Positions 1 through 6,574 of a stretch of 12,161 nucleotides of DNA are shown here, in pieces. The notes under the pieces were generated by a model. It ran no database searches. It was given only the letters and a program-made list of their open reading frames with translations, and was not told the origin of the DNA. Source of the stretch: an uncultured Lachnospiraceae bacterium (GTDB lineage: Bacteria > Bacillota > Clostridia > Lachnospirales > Lachnospiraceae); contig CALZMS010000010.1 of the NCBI GenBank assembly GCA_945788595.1, positions 1-12,161 of the forward strand, written 5' to 3'. Position 1 is the first letter of the stretch. Every line of letters begins with the position of its first letter. A program made the translations under genes and the position numbers.

Positions 1-1233
1 GAAGAACTGGAGAGAAGCTATAAAGCATTTTTATATAAAAAAGGATTGGCGCTGTATGTTAGAAGAAATAGACCGGATAGGCAAAGCGTTGGGCAACAAA
101 GTAGCGCTCAGGTTTCTTTTCTGAAAATGTATTATGAGTATGTTGTGAAGTGTAAAACAGCAGATATTCCAGAAAATGAAAAGGATGTATGGGATATGAG
201 AAAGTTGGATATTGTGCCAAGGAGTAATCCGATTCGTGGCAGATATAGATTAGATTTTCGTGAGATCAGGCAGAAAGAATTTAAGGAGATAATAAAGAAA
301 ATATTGTATAGTCACTGCCAGACAAAAGCAATGGGGAGTATAAAAGGTGAATTGCGTGGATTTCGTCGGTTCGCTGGCTTCATGCATGATCGGTTCCCAG
401 AAGTAAGGCATTTCACAGAAATTAGCAGGGATATGATAGAGGATTATCTGGTTTATATAAAGACTGATACCGGTCTTACATCGGTCAGTTATACGACAGA
501 ACTGTCGGTTTTGGATAATCTGCTGGATGAAATTGGGCGGGAACTGGAAATAGAAAATTTATGCAACCTTTTTCTGTCCAGTGATTGCAGAGCATATGAC
601 AATGCTTTACCTGAAGCGTATTCGGATGCAGAAATCAGGAGATTTAATAGTGCATTAACAAAATTAAAGCCCCAGTTAGGAAGATGTTTAATAATACATC
701 AGATGCTCGGTACAAGAATTGAGGATACGTTGACATTGCGTAGGGATTGCTTATCTGAAAAATCTGGACATTATTTTATAACTATTGTCCAGCAGAAAAC
801 AAGGAAATACAAAAGACCGGTCAGCGATCAGTTAGCGGAATTGATTAGAAAAGCAATAGAGGTTTCAGAAAAGGAGCATCCGGATTCGGAATATATTTTT
901 CTGCAAGATAATGGAAAATTATATACGGATTCGATGCTGAAATATCATGTAAGTATCATGATTTATGAAAATGATATCAGGGATGATAATGGAAATTATT
1001 TTGAATTTCGTACACATCGTTTTAGACATACATTTGGAGTGAAACTTACAGAAATGAAATTAGATGATGATAGCATTGCAAGGCTGCTGGGGCATAAGGA
1101 TACACGAACCATACCACACTATAGGCGGTTAAGAAACGAAGCATTGGCGGAGGATACAAAGGCTGTACGGGATGAAATGAATGAATTATTAGCACAATAC
1201 AGGAGGGAAAAGGAAAATGCAGAAACACGATAA
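1..1233 (+). CDS. TnpB-like tyrosine recombinase (5' end outside window)
   Basis: This is a site-specific DNA recombinase of the phage-integrase/tyrosine recombinase family. The frame is open from base 1 with no ribosome site near the first possible start (TTG at 46), so the gene enters the window already running and 410 codons are seen. Counting from base 1, the catalytic set is complete: Arg239 in GTRIEDTL, His339 and Arg342 in THRFRHT, His365 in LLGHKD, and the nucleophile Tyr374 nine residues later. A lysine-rich beta-hairpin segment (QQKTRKYKR) supplies the likely catalytic Lys. The N-terminal part resembles a core-binding/SAM-like domain. Tn554 TnpB is about 630 residues long, so roughly the first third would be missing. 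The 3' end overlaps the next gene by 17 bases, which suggests coupled translation. The catalytic half looks intact and potentially active. Confidence 0.9.
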   Translation, partial: EELERSYKAFLYKKGLALYVRRNRPDRQSVGQQSSAQVSFLKMYYEYVVKCKTADIPENEKDVWDMRKLDIVPRSNPIRGRYRLDFREIRQKEFKEIIKKILYSHCQTKAMGSIKGELRGFRRFAGFMHDRFPEVRHFTEISRDMIEDYLVYIKTDTGLTSVSYTTELSVLDNLLDEIGRELEIENLCNLFLSSDCRAYDNALPEAYSDAEIRRFNSALTKLKPQLGRCLIIHQMLGTRIEDTLTLRRDCLSEKSGHYFITIVQQKTRKYKRPVSDQLAELIRKAIEVSEKEHPDSEYIFLQDNGKLYTDSMLKYHVSIMIYENDIRDDNGNYFEFRTHRFRHTFGVKLTEMKLDDDSIARLLGHKDTRTIPHYRRLRNEALAEDTKAVRDEMNELLAQYRREKENAETR

Positions 1234-1624
1234 AATGGTAGCACTGGCAAAAGAAAAAAGTGCGGAAATGACGGAAACAGCAATAACAGCTATTGAAACA
1301 ATGTATAGAAAAAATGTGAAAATTTCTGTTGCTGAACTTACAAAACTAACAGGACTTTCCAGAGGTTTTTTCTATAATAATCCGAATGTGAAACAAGTAA
1401 TGATGGAATTGAAGGAAAAGCAACAGGGAAAGGTATTGCGAAATCCTAAAAGCGATGCTATTGCAAAAGCACAGGAAGCACGGATTAAGAGTTTAGAACA
1501 GAAATTATCTGATAGTGTTCCGAAAAGCGATTATGAAAATCTTCAGAAAAAATATGAAGAATTACAAGAGAAATATAGTCAAATGAAAAAAGGAACACTG
1601 TTGAAGATGTACGACCAATTATAG
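1217..1624 (+). CDS. DUF6262 family, TnpC-like transposition accessory protein
   Basis: The product is 135 residues. It has an N-terminal helical region with a helix-turn-helix-like stretch (about residues 36-62, ISVAELTKLTGLSRGFFYNN) and a C-terminal coiled coil (about residues 92-125, rich in Glu, Lys and Leu). This matches the DUF6262 family, whose known member is TnpC of Tn554, an accessory protein that influences the efficiency and orientation of transposition. The ATG at 1217 has a strong AGGAGG site about ten bases upstream, inside the end of the recombinase gene, and the two genes overlap by 17 bases. DNA binding is inferred from the fold pattern. Its partner is most likely the recombinase in front of it. 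Confidence 0.85.
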   Translation: MQKHDKMVALAKEKSAEMTETAITAIETMYRKNVKISVAELTKLTGLSRGFFYNNPNVKQVMMELKEKQQGKVLRNPKSDAIAKAQEARIKSLEQKLSDSVPKSDYENLQKKYEELQEKYSQMKKGTLLKMYDQL

Positions 1625-1644
1625 GAAGAAAAGGAGAATATTTT

Positions 1645-2025
1645 ATGCAGAACGAAATTTATGATAAGAAAAATGGAATTACTTATATGTTATGTGGCGA
1701 TTATTATTTACCGGAATTGACACTGGCAGATACCGAACCAACTTATGGGAAATATGGGATGCTTCGTAAAAGCTATTTACAGGAACACAGAAAGGCAAAA
1801 TATCAAATATTATTGCTGCAAGGAAAACTTGTAGAGCATTTGAATCAGATTGATATAGAAGCAAGGGATAGGGAAGAACGATTAGTAAAACAAATGATGG
1901 AGAAACAAGGAATTACAGAGAAATTAAAAAGGCAGGACAACATGGAATGGGCAAGGCGGATGAATACCATTTATCATGATGCAGAAGAGATGATTTTGGC
2001 GGAATTGATATACATGAAAGGATAA
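1645..2025 (+). CDS. tnpV: TnpV family transposon-encoded protein
   Basis: The product is 126 residues and is recognised by the TnpV pattern. It has an N-terminal YYLPELTL-type segment, a GKYGMLRKSYLQEHRKAKY block (about residues 38-56), a short helix with LLLQGKL, and the characteristic tail EERLVKQMMEKQGITEKLK followed by WARRMNTI. TnpV proteins occur in clostridial mobile elements (Tn4451-type and many integrative elements). Their biochemical role is not established. The spacing to the previous gene is 20 bases and an AAGGAG site precedes the ATG, so it is probably co-transcribed with the recombinase. The length is typical of the family and there is no sign of damage. Confidence 0.9.
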   Translation: MQNEIYDKKNGITYMLCGDYYLPELTLADTEPTYGKYGMLRKSYLQEHRKAKYQILLLQGKLVEHLNQIDIEARDREERLVKQMMEKQGITEKLKRQDNMEWARRMNTIYHDAEEMILAELIYMKG

Positions 2026-2031
2026 TGCTCT

Positions 2032-2172
2032 GTATTGGACAGCAAGAATTTTGCAGTTCGGATAGCAAAAAAGTGGAAGTCCGGAACGCAAGAATTTTGC
2101 AGTCCGGATAGCAAAAAAGTGGAAGTCCGGATGGCAAGATTCTTGCTGTCCGGAAAGATAAAAAAGTGAGGG
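2032..2172 (+). repeat. Array of six 23-bp direct repeats (iteron-like)
   Basis: Copies begin at 2032, 2055, 2078, 2101, 2124 and 2147, exactly 23 bases apart. Most start AGTCCGGATAGCAA or a close variant. The second halves alternate: copies 1, 3 and 5 end in a small palindrome (GCAAGAATTTTGC or a variant), while copies 2, 4 and 6 end in CAAAAAAGTGGA or a variant. This gives a 46-bp super-period. Copies 1 and 6 are the most diverged, and copy 6 carries a one-base insertion and merges into the ribosome site of the next gene. The 23-bp step is close to two helical turns, so equivalent faces of the sites would lie on about the same side of the DNA. This suggests a multimeric protein-binding array, with the recombinase or TnpC as candidates. 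Confidence 0.92.
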
Positions 2173-2179
2173 ATAAAAA

Positions 2180-2476
2180 ATGTTTGTTAAGTACATAATT
2201 AAGGTGTTTTTATATTTGGTTCTTGCAGTAATGACATTGATTCACTGGTTTTTAAAAATTCCGATGATGTTGGGAAATATTTTGCTTTATTTTTTATCAA
2301 TTATTTTTATTCTGACAGGTGTTTTGAGTTATGGATTTGCATTGGAATCTGCAAGGGAATGTGGTCGAATGATAATGATCGGGATGGCATTTGGTGCAAT
2401 ACCAGACTTTGTCCCATTTTTGGGAAAAAGTTTAGAGATATTGGTTGAAAAAATGTTGAGTATGATAAATGAATGA
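2180..2476 (+). CDS. Small membrane protein of mobile element (CD1845-like)
   Basis: The product is 98 residues with two hydrophobic segments (about residues 5-24 and 30-54), a weaker hydrophobic stretch (about 63-80), and an amphipathic C-terminus. There are no catalytic motifs. The layout resembles the small CD1845-type membrane proteins carried by Tn916-like and other clostridial elements. This is a resemblance of architecture rather than a firm family match. A GAGGGA ribosome site stands seven bases before the ATG, inside the last diverged copy of the 23-bp repeat, so anything binding the array could affect its expression. It is the last gene of the element and a terminator follows it. 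Function unknown. Confidence 0.7.
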   Translation: MFVKYIIKVFLYLVLAVMTLIHWFLKIPMMLGNILLYFLSIIFILTGVLSYGFALESARECGRMIMIGMAFGAIPDFVPFLGKSLEILVEKMLSMINE

Positions 2477-2491
2477 GAAAGTCGATGTGAA

Positions 2492-2523
2492 AGAGGGCTG
2501 TGAAAGGCTCTCTTTTCTTTTTG
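2492..2523 (+). terminator. Rho-independent terminator after the element's last gene
   Basis: An 8-bp stem (2492-2499 with 2506-2513, including two G-T pairs) and a six-base loop are followed by a T-rich run (TTTCTTTTTG). It sits 16 bases past the stop of the small membrane protein and should end element transcription before it reaches the tadA remnant and tadB. Confidence 0.75.
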
Positions 2524-2621
2524 TAGCTGTGAAATGGCAAGATAATAACGTTATATACACTGTATATTATGTACAGATATTGTATTTATGCATGATGGGA
2601 GAATAGGGAGTCCATATAAAG
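2524..2621. other. Non-coding right end of the element
   Basis: About 98 AT-rich bases without a convincing gene lie between the terminator and the resumed tadA frame. They contain a short inverted repeat (CTGTA at 2560-2564, TACAG at 2572-2576, seven-base spacer) set in TATA/TGTA-rich sequence, a plausible arm-type binding site for the recombinase. A weak TTGTAG...TAATAA pair (2521-2526 and 2543-2548, 16-base spacing) could act as an outward promoter, but it is not strong enough to call. The element/chromosome junction is expected within roughly 2610-2622. Confidence 0.5.
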
Positions 2622-2972
2622 GCGCTAAATACGGGGCATGAAGGCTCACTGTCCACGGCCCATGCCAATAATCCCCGGGATATGCTTTTAAGGCTGGAGA
2701 CCATGGCGCTTATGGGTATGGATATGCCCCTGGAAGCTATTCGAAGGCAGATCGCTTCGGGAATTGATATTTTTGTACAACTGGGCAGAGGAAGAGACAA
2801 AAAACGAAGGCTTATGTCGGTGGCTGAAGTAGAAGGATTTGCGGACGGTCAGGTGATGCTGCATATGCTGTATGAAAGGGACTGGAAGGATGGGGTGCTT
2901 AAGAAAACCGGAGAATTAAAAAATGGAGAGAAATGGGAAAGAGAAGAACATGCCCATGAAGATCACATATGA
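2622..2972 (+). pseudogene. tadA: 3' remnant of tadA/cpaF pilus-assembly ATPase gene
   Basis: From 2622 the frame reads Ala-Leu-Asn-Thr-Gly-His-Glu-Gly-Ser-Leu-Ser-Thr-Ala-His-Ala-Asn. This is the conserved His-box region of TadA/CpaF secretion ATPases, normally found just after the Walker B motif. It continues through NPRDMLLRLETMALMG, LEAIRRQIASGIDIFVQL and SVAEVEGF to a normal C-terminus at 2972, about 116 codons in all. TadA proteins usually have about 400 or more residues, so the N-domain, Walker A and Walker B are absent here, and the frame hits a stop at 2604-2606 inside the element sequence. A start at ATG 2682 is possible but would give a piece without catalytic motifs. The rest of tadA is expected to the left of the element. 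As it stands the piece cannot be a working ATPase. Confidence 0.88.
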
Positions 2973-3699
2973 CAGGTATTTCTTTTCTCTGAAGGAATGG
3001 ATCATGTATCTGGGGGCGGCATTGGCAGGTTACACAGTGCTGAGTCTGCTTTTGTATGATTCGCTGTGGTCGTTTGTCATGTTTCCTGCGGCACTCTTTT
3101 TCTATTTTCGTATGCTCAGACAATGGTGTGTGGATAAACGAAAGAGGCAACTTCTGGATACTTTTGTCCCGGCTATGGAAGCTTTTGTGGTGGCGCTCAG
3201 AGCAGGGTATTCGGCAGAAAGTGCGCTGAAGGAGAGCAGAAGAGACATGAGAAAACTAGCCGGTGAACAGGACCTCATGGTCAAAGAGCTTATGTATATG
3301 GAAGGCCAGATGGGGGTCAGTGTACCGCTGGAAGAGCTGTTTCTGGGTCTGGCAGAAAGAAGTGATGTGGAAGAAATCCGGGAATTTGCCAGAGTGTTTG
3401 CCGCGGGAAAAAGAAGGGGCGGAGAACTGGATCGTATCCTGAATCTTACCGTGAGTCATATGAAGCAGAAACAGGAAACAGAAAAAGATATTCTGGCAGA
3501 GATCGCATCCCGAAGAATGGAGCAAAATGTCATGAGTCTTGTGCCGTTTGGTATTCTTTTGTATCTGCGATGGACATCCCCGGAGTATATGATGGTGTTT
3601 TATACCACGACGGCGGGAAAAATCATGATGACGGTATGCCTGGGACTGTACCTTTTGTCCTGGTTCTGGGGGCGCCGCATAACGGCTATCCGTGTATGA
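2923..3699 (+). CDS. tadB: TadB, Flp pilus inner-membrane platform protein
   Basis: The product is a type II secretion F-domain protein of up to 258 residues. Two hydrophobic segments lie near the N-terminus (about residues 27-47 and 50-66). A cytoplasmic helical T2SSF domain follows (about 77-200, with LDTFVPAMEAFVVALRAGYS and GGELDRILNLTVSHM), and two C-terminal membrane segments end it (about 204-220 and 232-250). TadB works with TadC as the membrane base that the TadA ATPase drives. The start at 2923 has a GGAG site nine bases upstream and overlaps tadA by 50 bases. ATGs at 2950 and 2956 are also possible and would give an N-terminus (MKITYDRY) closer to family norm. The gene is intact despite the broken tadA before it. 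Confidence 0.85.
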   Translation: MERNGKEKNMPMKITYDRYFFSLKEWIMYLGAALAGYTVLSLLLYDSLWSFVMFPAALFFYFRMLRQWCVDKRKRQLLDTFVPAMEAFVVALRAGYSAESALKESRRDMRKLAGEQDLMVKELMYMEGQMGVSVPLEELFLGLAERSDVEEIREFARVFAAGKRRGGELDRILNLTVSHMKQKQETEKDILAEIASRRMEQNVMSLVPFGILLYLRWTSPEYMMVFYTTTAGKIMMTVCLGLYLLSWFWGRRITAIRV

Positions 3700-3709
3700 G
3701 GGCAAACAG

Positions 3710-4897
3710 ATGGATAAACATAAAAAAATGCTGCTGCAGTATTACGCAGTGATTGTTGTTCTGGCGGGTGTGATCCTTTTTGCGGGGACATTGGTGATAC
3801 AAAAGCTGCAGAGTCATCCTGTACAGCGACTTTTAAGGCCCGAAAGCGGTCAGGAGGCCCGGGAGGAAAAAATGGTGGCAGACGACGGCGAGAACAGGAT
3901 GCAGGTCACCGTCAGCGTGTCAGCCAGGGAATTGACAGAGGAAGAACTGGAAGCATTGTTTCTGGCAGCAGAAAAAGAACTGGAACAGGGACTGAAAGGT
4001 AAAAATGAAACGCTTTCCTGTGTGCGCATACCTTTGTACATGCCTGCAACAGCGCAGGATGGCCAGGTCATTGTCAGCTGGAACAGCAATAAGCCGGAAT
4101 ATCTTTCCTACGATGGTACGCTGGGAGAAAACATTCCCCAAAATGGTGTGGATATTCAGCTGGAAGCTTCCCTGGAATGCCAGCAGCAGGCACGGTGGTA
4201 TCACAAAACAGTTACAGTCTTCCCTCCGGAGGATGAACTTGGTTTGTCGAGGGCGCTTATGGAGGCGGATGAGGAAAAAACAGGAGCGTATTATGAGCTC
4301 CCTGCTTCCCTTGATGGGCGAAAGCTGTATTGGTATCGCCGGGGAACCAACCCTGTGCCCCTGATCGCTGCAGCAGTACTGCTGATCGGCCTGTTTCTTC
4401 CCTTAAGACAACAGGAAGAAAAGCTGCGTCGGAAGAAAACGTATCAGGAAGCGCTTTTACGGGAATATCCTGTACTGGTCAGCCAAATCACACTGTATCT
4501 GGGAGCGGGAATGAGTCTGCCTCAGGCATTTGCCTGTATGGCTCAGGCTTGCGGAAAGAAAGAACCGGATATTCTGCAAAAGGAATGCGCGCTTCTGGTA
4601 AGAGAGATGGAGAGGGGCATATCGGAAACGGAGGCTATACAGCGTTTTGGTGACAGAAGCGGACTGTGGGAATACAGAAGCTTCTGCGGTATGCTTTTGC
4701 AGAACCGTAAAAAGGGAAATGCTGAATTGTTGTCCATGCTGCAGACTGAGGCAGAAAAGGCTTTTGCCGAGAGACAGAGGCGAGCCAGAATCACGGGAAA
4801 TGAGGCTGGCACGAAACTGCTGATGCCGATGATGCTGATGCTGGTGGTCGTGCTGATGCTTGTGTTGTTTCCGGCAGTCGTATCCTTTTATGCATAA
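3710..4897 (+). CDS. tadC: TadC-like platform protein with extra extracytoplasmic domain
   Basis: The product is 395 residues and has two parts. The C-terminal half (about 215-395) is TadC-like: a membrane segment (217-232), a T2SSF-type helical domain (about 243-365, with LLREYPVLVSQITLYLGAGM) and a final membrane segment (about 370-394). In front is an added section: a membrane anchor (8-30), then about 180 polar residues predicted outside the membrane. Residues about 104-172 resemble an atypical bacterial Ig-like domain (IPLYMPATAQDGQVIVSWNS, EYLSYDGTLG, then alternating beta-strand pattern). The ATG at 3710 is chosen over the GTG at 3692 because a GAGGG site overlapping the tadB stop lies eight bases upstream. 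TadC pairs with TadB in the Tad membrane base. The added domain could contact pilins or cell-wall material, which is inference. Confidence 0.85.
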   Translation: MDKHKKMLLQYYAVIVVLAGVILFAGTLVIQKLQSHPVQRLLRPESGQEAREEKMVADDGENRMQVTVSVSARELTEEELEALFLAAEKELEQGLKGKNETLSCVRIPLYMPATAQDGQVIVSWNSNKPEYLSYDGTLGENIPQNGVDIQLEASLECQQQARWYHKTVTVFPPEDELGLSRALMEADEEKTGAYYELPASLDGRKLYWYRRGTNPVPLIAAAVLLIGLFLPLRQQEEKLRRKKTYQEALLREYPVLVSQITLYLGAGMSLPQAFACMAQACGKKEPDILQKECALLVREMERGISETEAIQRFGDRSGLWEYRSFCGMLLQNRKKGNAELLSMLQTEAEKAFAERQRRARITGNEAGTKLLMPMMLMLVVVLMLVLFPAVVSFYA

Positions 4898-4921
4898 GTT
4901 TTTGAGAAAGGAGGGAAAAAC

Positions 4922-5101
4922 ATGAAGAATATGCTAAATATTATGCAAAAATTCTGGGTAGATGAATCCGGTGTGGGTGTGGTGGAGATCATCCTGATCC
5001 TTGTGGTACTGATCAGTCTCGTGCTTCTTTTCAAGGAACAGATCACCAGTCTTGTGAAGACTACGCTGACTAAGATCAAAAATCAGGCAACATCTGTATA
5101 A
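4922..5101 (+). CDS. flp: Flp1-like type IVb pilin
   Basis: This short gene encodes 59 residues with a strong AGGAGG site just upstream. The N-terminal leader MKNMLNIMQKFWVDESG is followed by VGVVEIILIL and a hydrophobic helix. Cleavage after Gly17 would put Glu22 at position +5, the hallmark of prepilin processing. The tail is short and Lys/Thr-rich. It fits the Flp1-like pilins of Clostridia and is the likely major subunit of the pilus. It sits 24 bases after tadC and 12 bases before the DUF5702 gene. The mature pilin would have only about 42 residues. The prepilin peptidase encoded at 7379-7798 is the expected processing enzyme. Confidence 0.9.
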   Translation: MKNMLNIMQKFWVDESGVGVVEIILILVVLISLVLLFKEQITSLVKTTLTKIKNQATSV

Positions 5102-5113
5102 GGAGAACCGGAA

Positions 5114-6574
5114 ATGAAGAAAAAAGGCAGTATCACAGTATATCTGCTGCTGTTTCTTTCCACACTTTTGCTGCTTCTTGGTGCTGTGCTTTTGTCTGCG
5201 CGGTACCAGGGGGCCAGAGCCATAGTCAAAGCGGCTGCAAGACAGAGTATGTTCGACCTGTTTTCTCGCTATGATTCTGTACTGTTTCAGGAATACGACC
5301 TGCTGTTTATGGAGGCGGGATTTGGGGCTTCGCAATTTCGTCCGGGGCTGATGCTTGACTGTATGGAAAAGAATGCCGGTATCTTGTGGGGCGAAAACTC
5401 CTCTGCCACAAATCTGTGGGGGCTTGGGGAATGTCAGGCTGTGCTTCATAGCTACACCCTGGCCACGGATCAGGAGGGAGAAGCTTTTTACCGGCAGGCT
5501 GTGCAGGTGGGCCAGTCTGTTATGGCAAAAGATGCCCTGAATCTGGTAAAGGAGCAGATCAATCTCAGCAGCCGGCAAAAGAAAACAGGGGAGACGCAGG
5601 CCGATGTAAAAGAAGCCTGTGATAAGTATCAGGATGCCGTGGAAAAAGCCCAGGAAGGCGAAATGGAAAAAGGAGCGGGCAAAGATGCAGAGGGAAGCAA
5701 AGACGATGCGGCGGAGAAAATAAAGGACAATCCCATAGAGACCATAAAAAAACTGCAGAAAAAAGGAATTCTGGGACTTGTCATGCCGGCGGATGCTACG
5801 ATGTCGCAGAAAAAGGTGCAAAGCAGCAGCCTTTTGTCCGGTCGGAAGAAGGAACAGGGTATAGGACTTGTTTCTGCGGCACAATCCCACAAAACCACCG
5901 ATCATCTGCAGTTTGACCGTTATCTTGTCAGTCATTTGTCCTCATTTGTATCTCCCGGGGAAAAAGCAGCATTGTCCTGGCAGCTGGAGTATGTGATCGG
6001 CGGCAAAAAAAGTGACAAAGAGAATCTGAAAAAGGCAGTGGAGGCACTGCTTCTGCTTCGGGAAGGCTCCAATCTCTTGTATCTTAAACAGGATGCTGCC
6101 AGTATGGCAAAGGTAAGGACTATGGCAGCTTCTATCTCAGCGGCACTGGCAGTACCGGTGGCCGAAGAACTGATCGCCGGTGTGCTGTGTGTGTGCTGGG
6201 CCTACGGAGAAAGTCTGGAAGATGTGCGGACACTGCTGGCGGGCGGAAAAGTACCGTTAACAAAGGATAGGACGACCTGGAAGCTGTCTTTGAAAGAACT
6301 TTCCGCTGTGGGAAATAAGCGGGCGCAGAAGGATTCCCAGGGGCAGAAAGGGCTGACTTATACAGCGTACCTGGAGCTTCTTCTGGGCATGAAGGCAGAC
6401 CAGGACTGTCTGTCACGGGGAATGGATATGGTAGAGACCGGCATGCGGTCCAGACCGGGCAGTGATACTTTTTCTCTGGATCATTGTGTCCATGCGGTGG
6501 AAGCGGAGATCCGCACGACTGTGAAAGGTATCGGATCCATCAGTGCAAAGGAGTACAGAAGCTATGAAAACTGA
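5114..6574 (+). CDS. DUF5702 family Tad-associated surface/pseudopilin-like protein
   Basis: The product is 486 residues. The N-terminus KKKGSITVYLLLFLSTLLLLLGAVLL resembles a class III signal with a hydrophobic helix. Next comes the typical DUF5702 segment, SARYQGARAIVKAAARQSMF and then FSRYDSVLFQEYDLLFME (about residues 28-67). The middle (about 150-220) is charged, Lys/Glu-rich and probably helical or disordered. The C-terminal half is helical, with a hydrophobic stretch near 332-356. DUF5702 proteins are found in clostridial Tad loci next to TadE-like genes. Their function is unknown and a role as minor pilin or assembly factor is likely. Unlike the other prepilins here, the +5 position is Tyr rather than Glu. 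An AAGGAG site precedes the ATG, 12 bases after the pilin stop. Confidence 0.8.
   Translation: MKKKGSITVYLLLFLSTLLLLLGAVLLSARYQGARAIVKAAARQSMFDLFSRYDSVLFQEYDLLFMEAGFGASQFRPGLMLDCMEKNAGILWGENSSATNLWGLGECQAVLHSYTLATDQEGEAFYRQAVQVGQSVMAKDALNLVKEQINLSSRQKKTGETQADVKEACDKYQDAVEKAQEGEMEKGAGKDAEGSKDDAAEKIKDNPIETIKKLQKKGILGLVMPADATMSQKKVQSSSLLSGRKKEQGIGLVSAAQSHKTTDHLQFDRYLVSHLSSFVSPGEKAALSWQLEYVIGGKKSDKENLKKAVEALLLLREGSNLLYLKQDAASMAKVRTMAASISAALAVPVAEELIAGVLCVCWAYGESLEDVRTLLAGGKVPLTKDRTTWKLSLKELSAVGNKRAQKDSQGQKGLTYTAYLELLLGMKADQDCLSRGMDMVETGMRSRPGSDTFSLDHCVHAVEAEIRTTVKGIGSISAKEYRSYEN

Larger units (their letters stand above)
1..2621 (+). mobile_element. Right-hand part of a Tn554-like/TnpV-bearing element inserted in tadA
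   Basis: The stretch carries a tyrosine recombinase, a DUF6262 (TnpC-like) protein, a TnpV-family protein, a 23-bp repeat array and a small membrane protein, all on + and followed by a terminator. It is visibly more AT-rich than the Tad genes that follow. The right edge is inferred. In the tadA frame, conserved ATPase sequence (Ala-Leu-Asn-Thr-Gly-His-Glu-Gly-Ser) begins at 2622, whereas bases before about 2619 give no TadA-like residues and have a stop at 2604-2606. The left end, and probably tnpA and the rest of tnpB, lie outside the window. Pairing a recombinase with a DUF6262 protein is typical of Tn554-type elements, which insert site-specifically and usually lack terminal inverted repeats. 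The exact junction and core sequence cannot be set from one end. Confidence 0.75.

Noticed and set aside
2032..2172. CRISPR-like array
   Set aside because: The repeats are head-to-tail with no unique spacers between them, and no cas genes are present.
2521..2548. Outward promoter at the element's right end
   Set aside because: TTGTAG with TAATAA is a poor match and overlaps the terminator's T-run. It is mentioned only as a possibility.
2682..2972. A stand-alone small gene starting at ATG 2682
   Set aside because: TadA-type sequence continues upstream in the same frame to 2622, so this is the tail of a broken gene rather than a separate one.
4934..5935. Long open frame on the - strand opposite the pilin and DUF5702 genes
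   Set aside because: The product is rich in His, Phe and Arg without any domain, and the + strand genes fit the Tad locus order.
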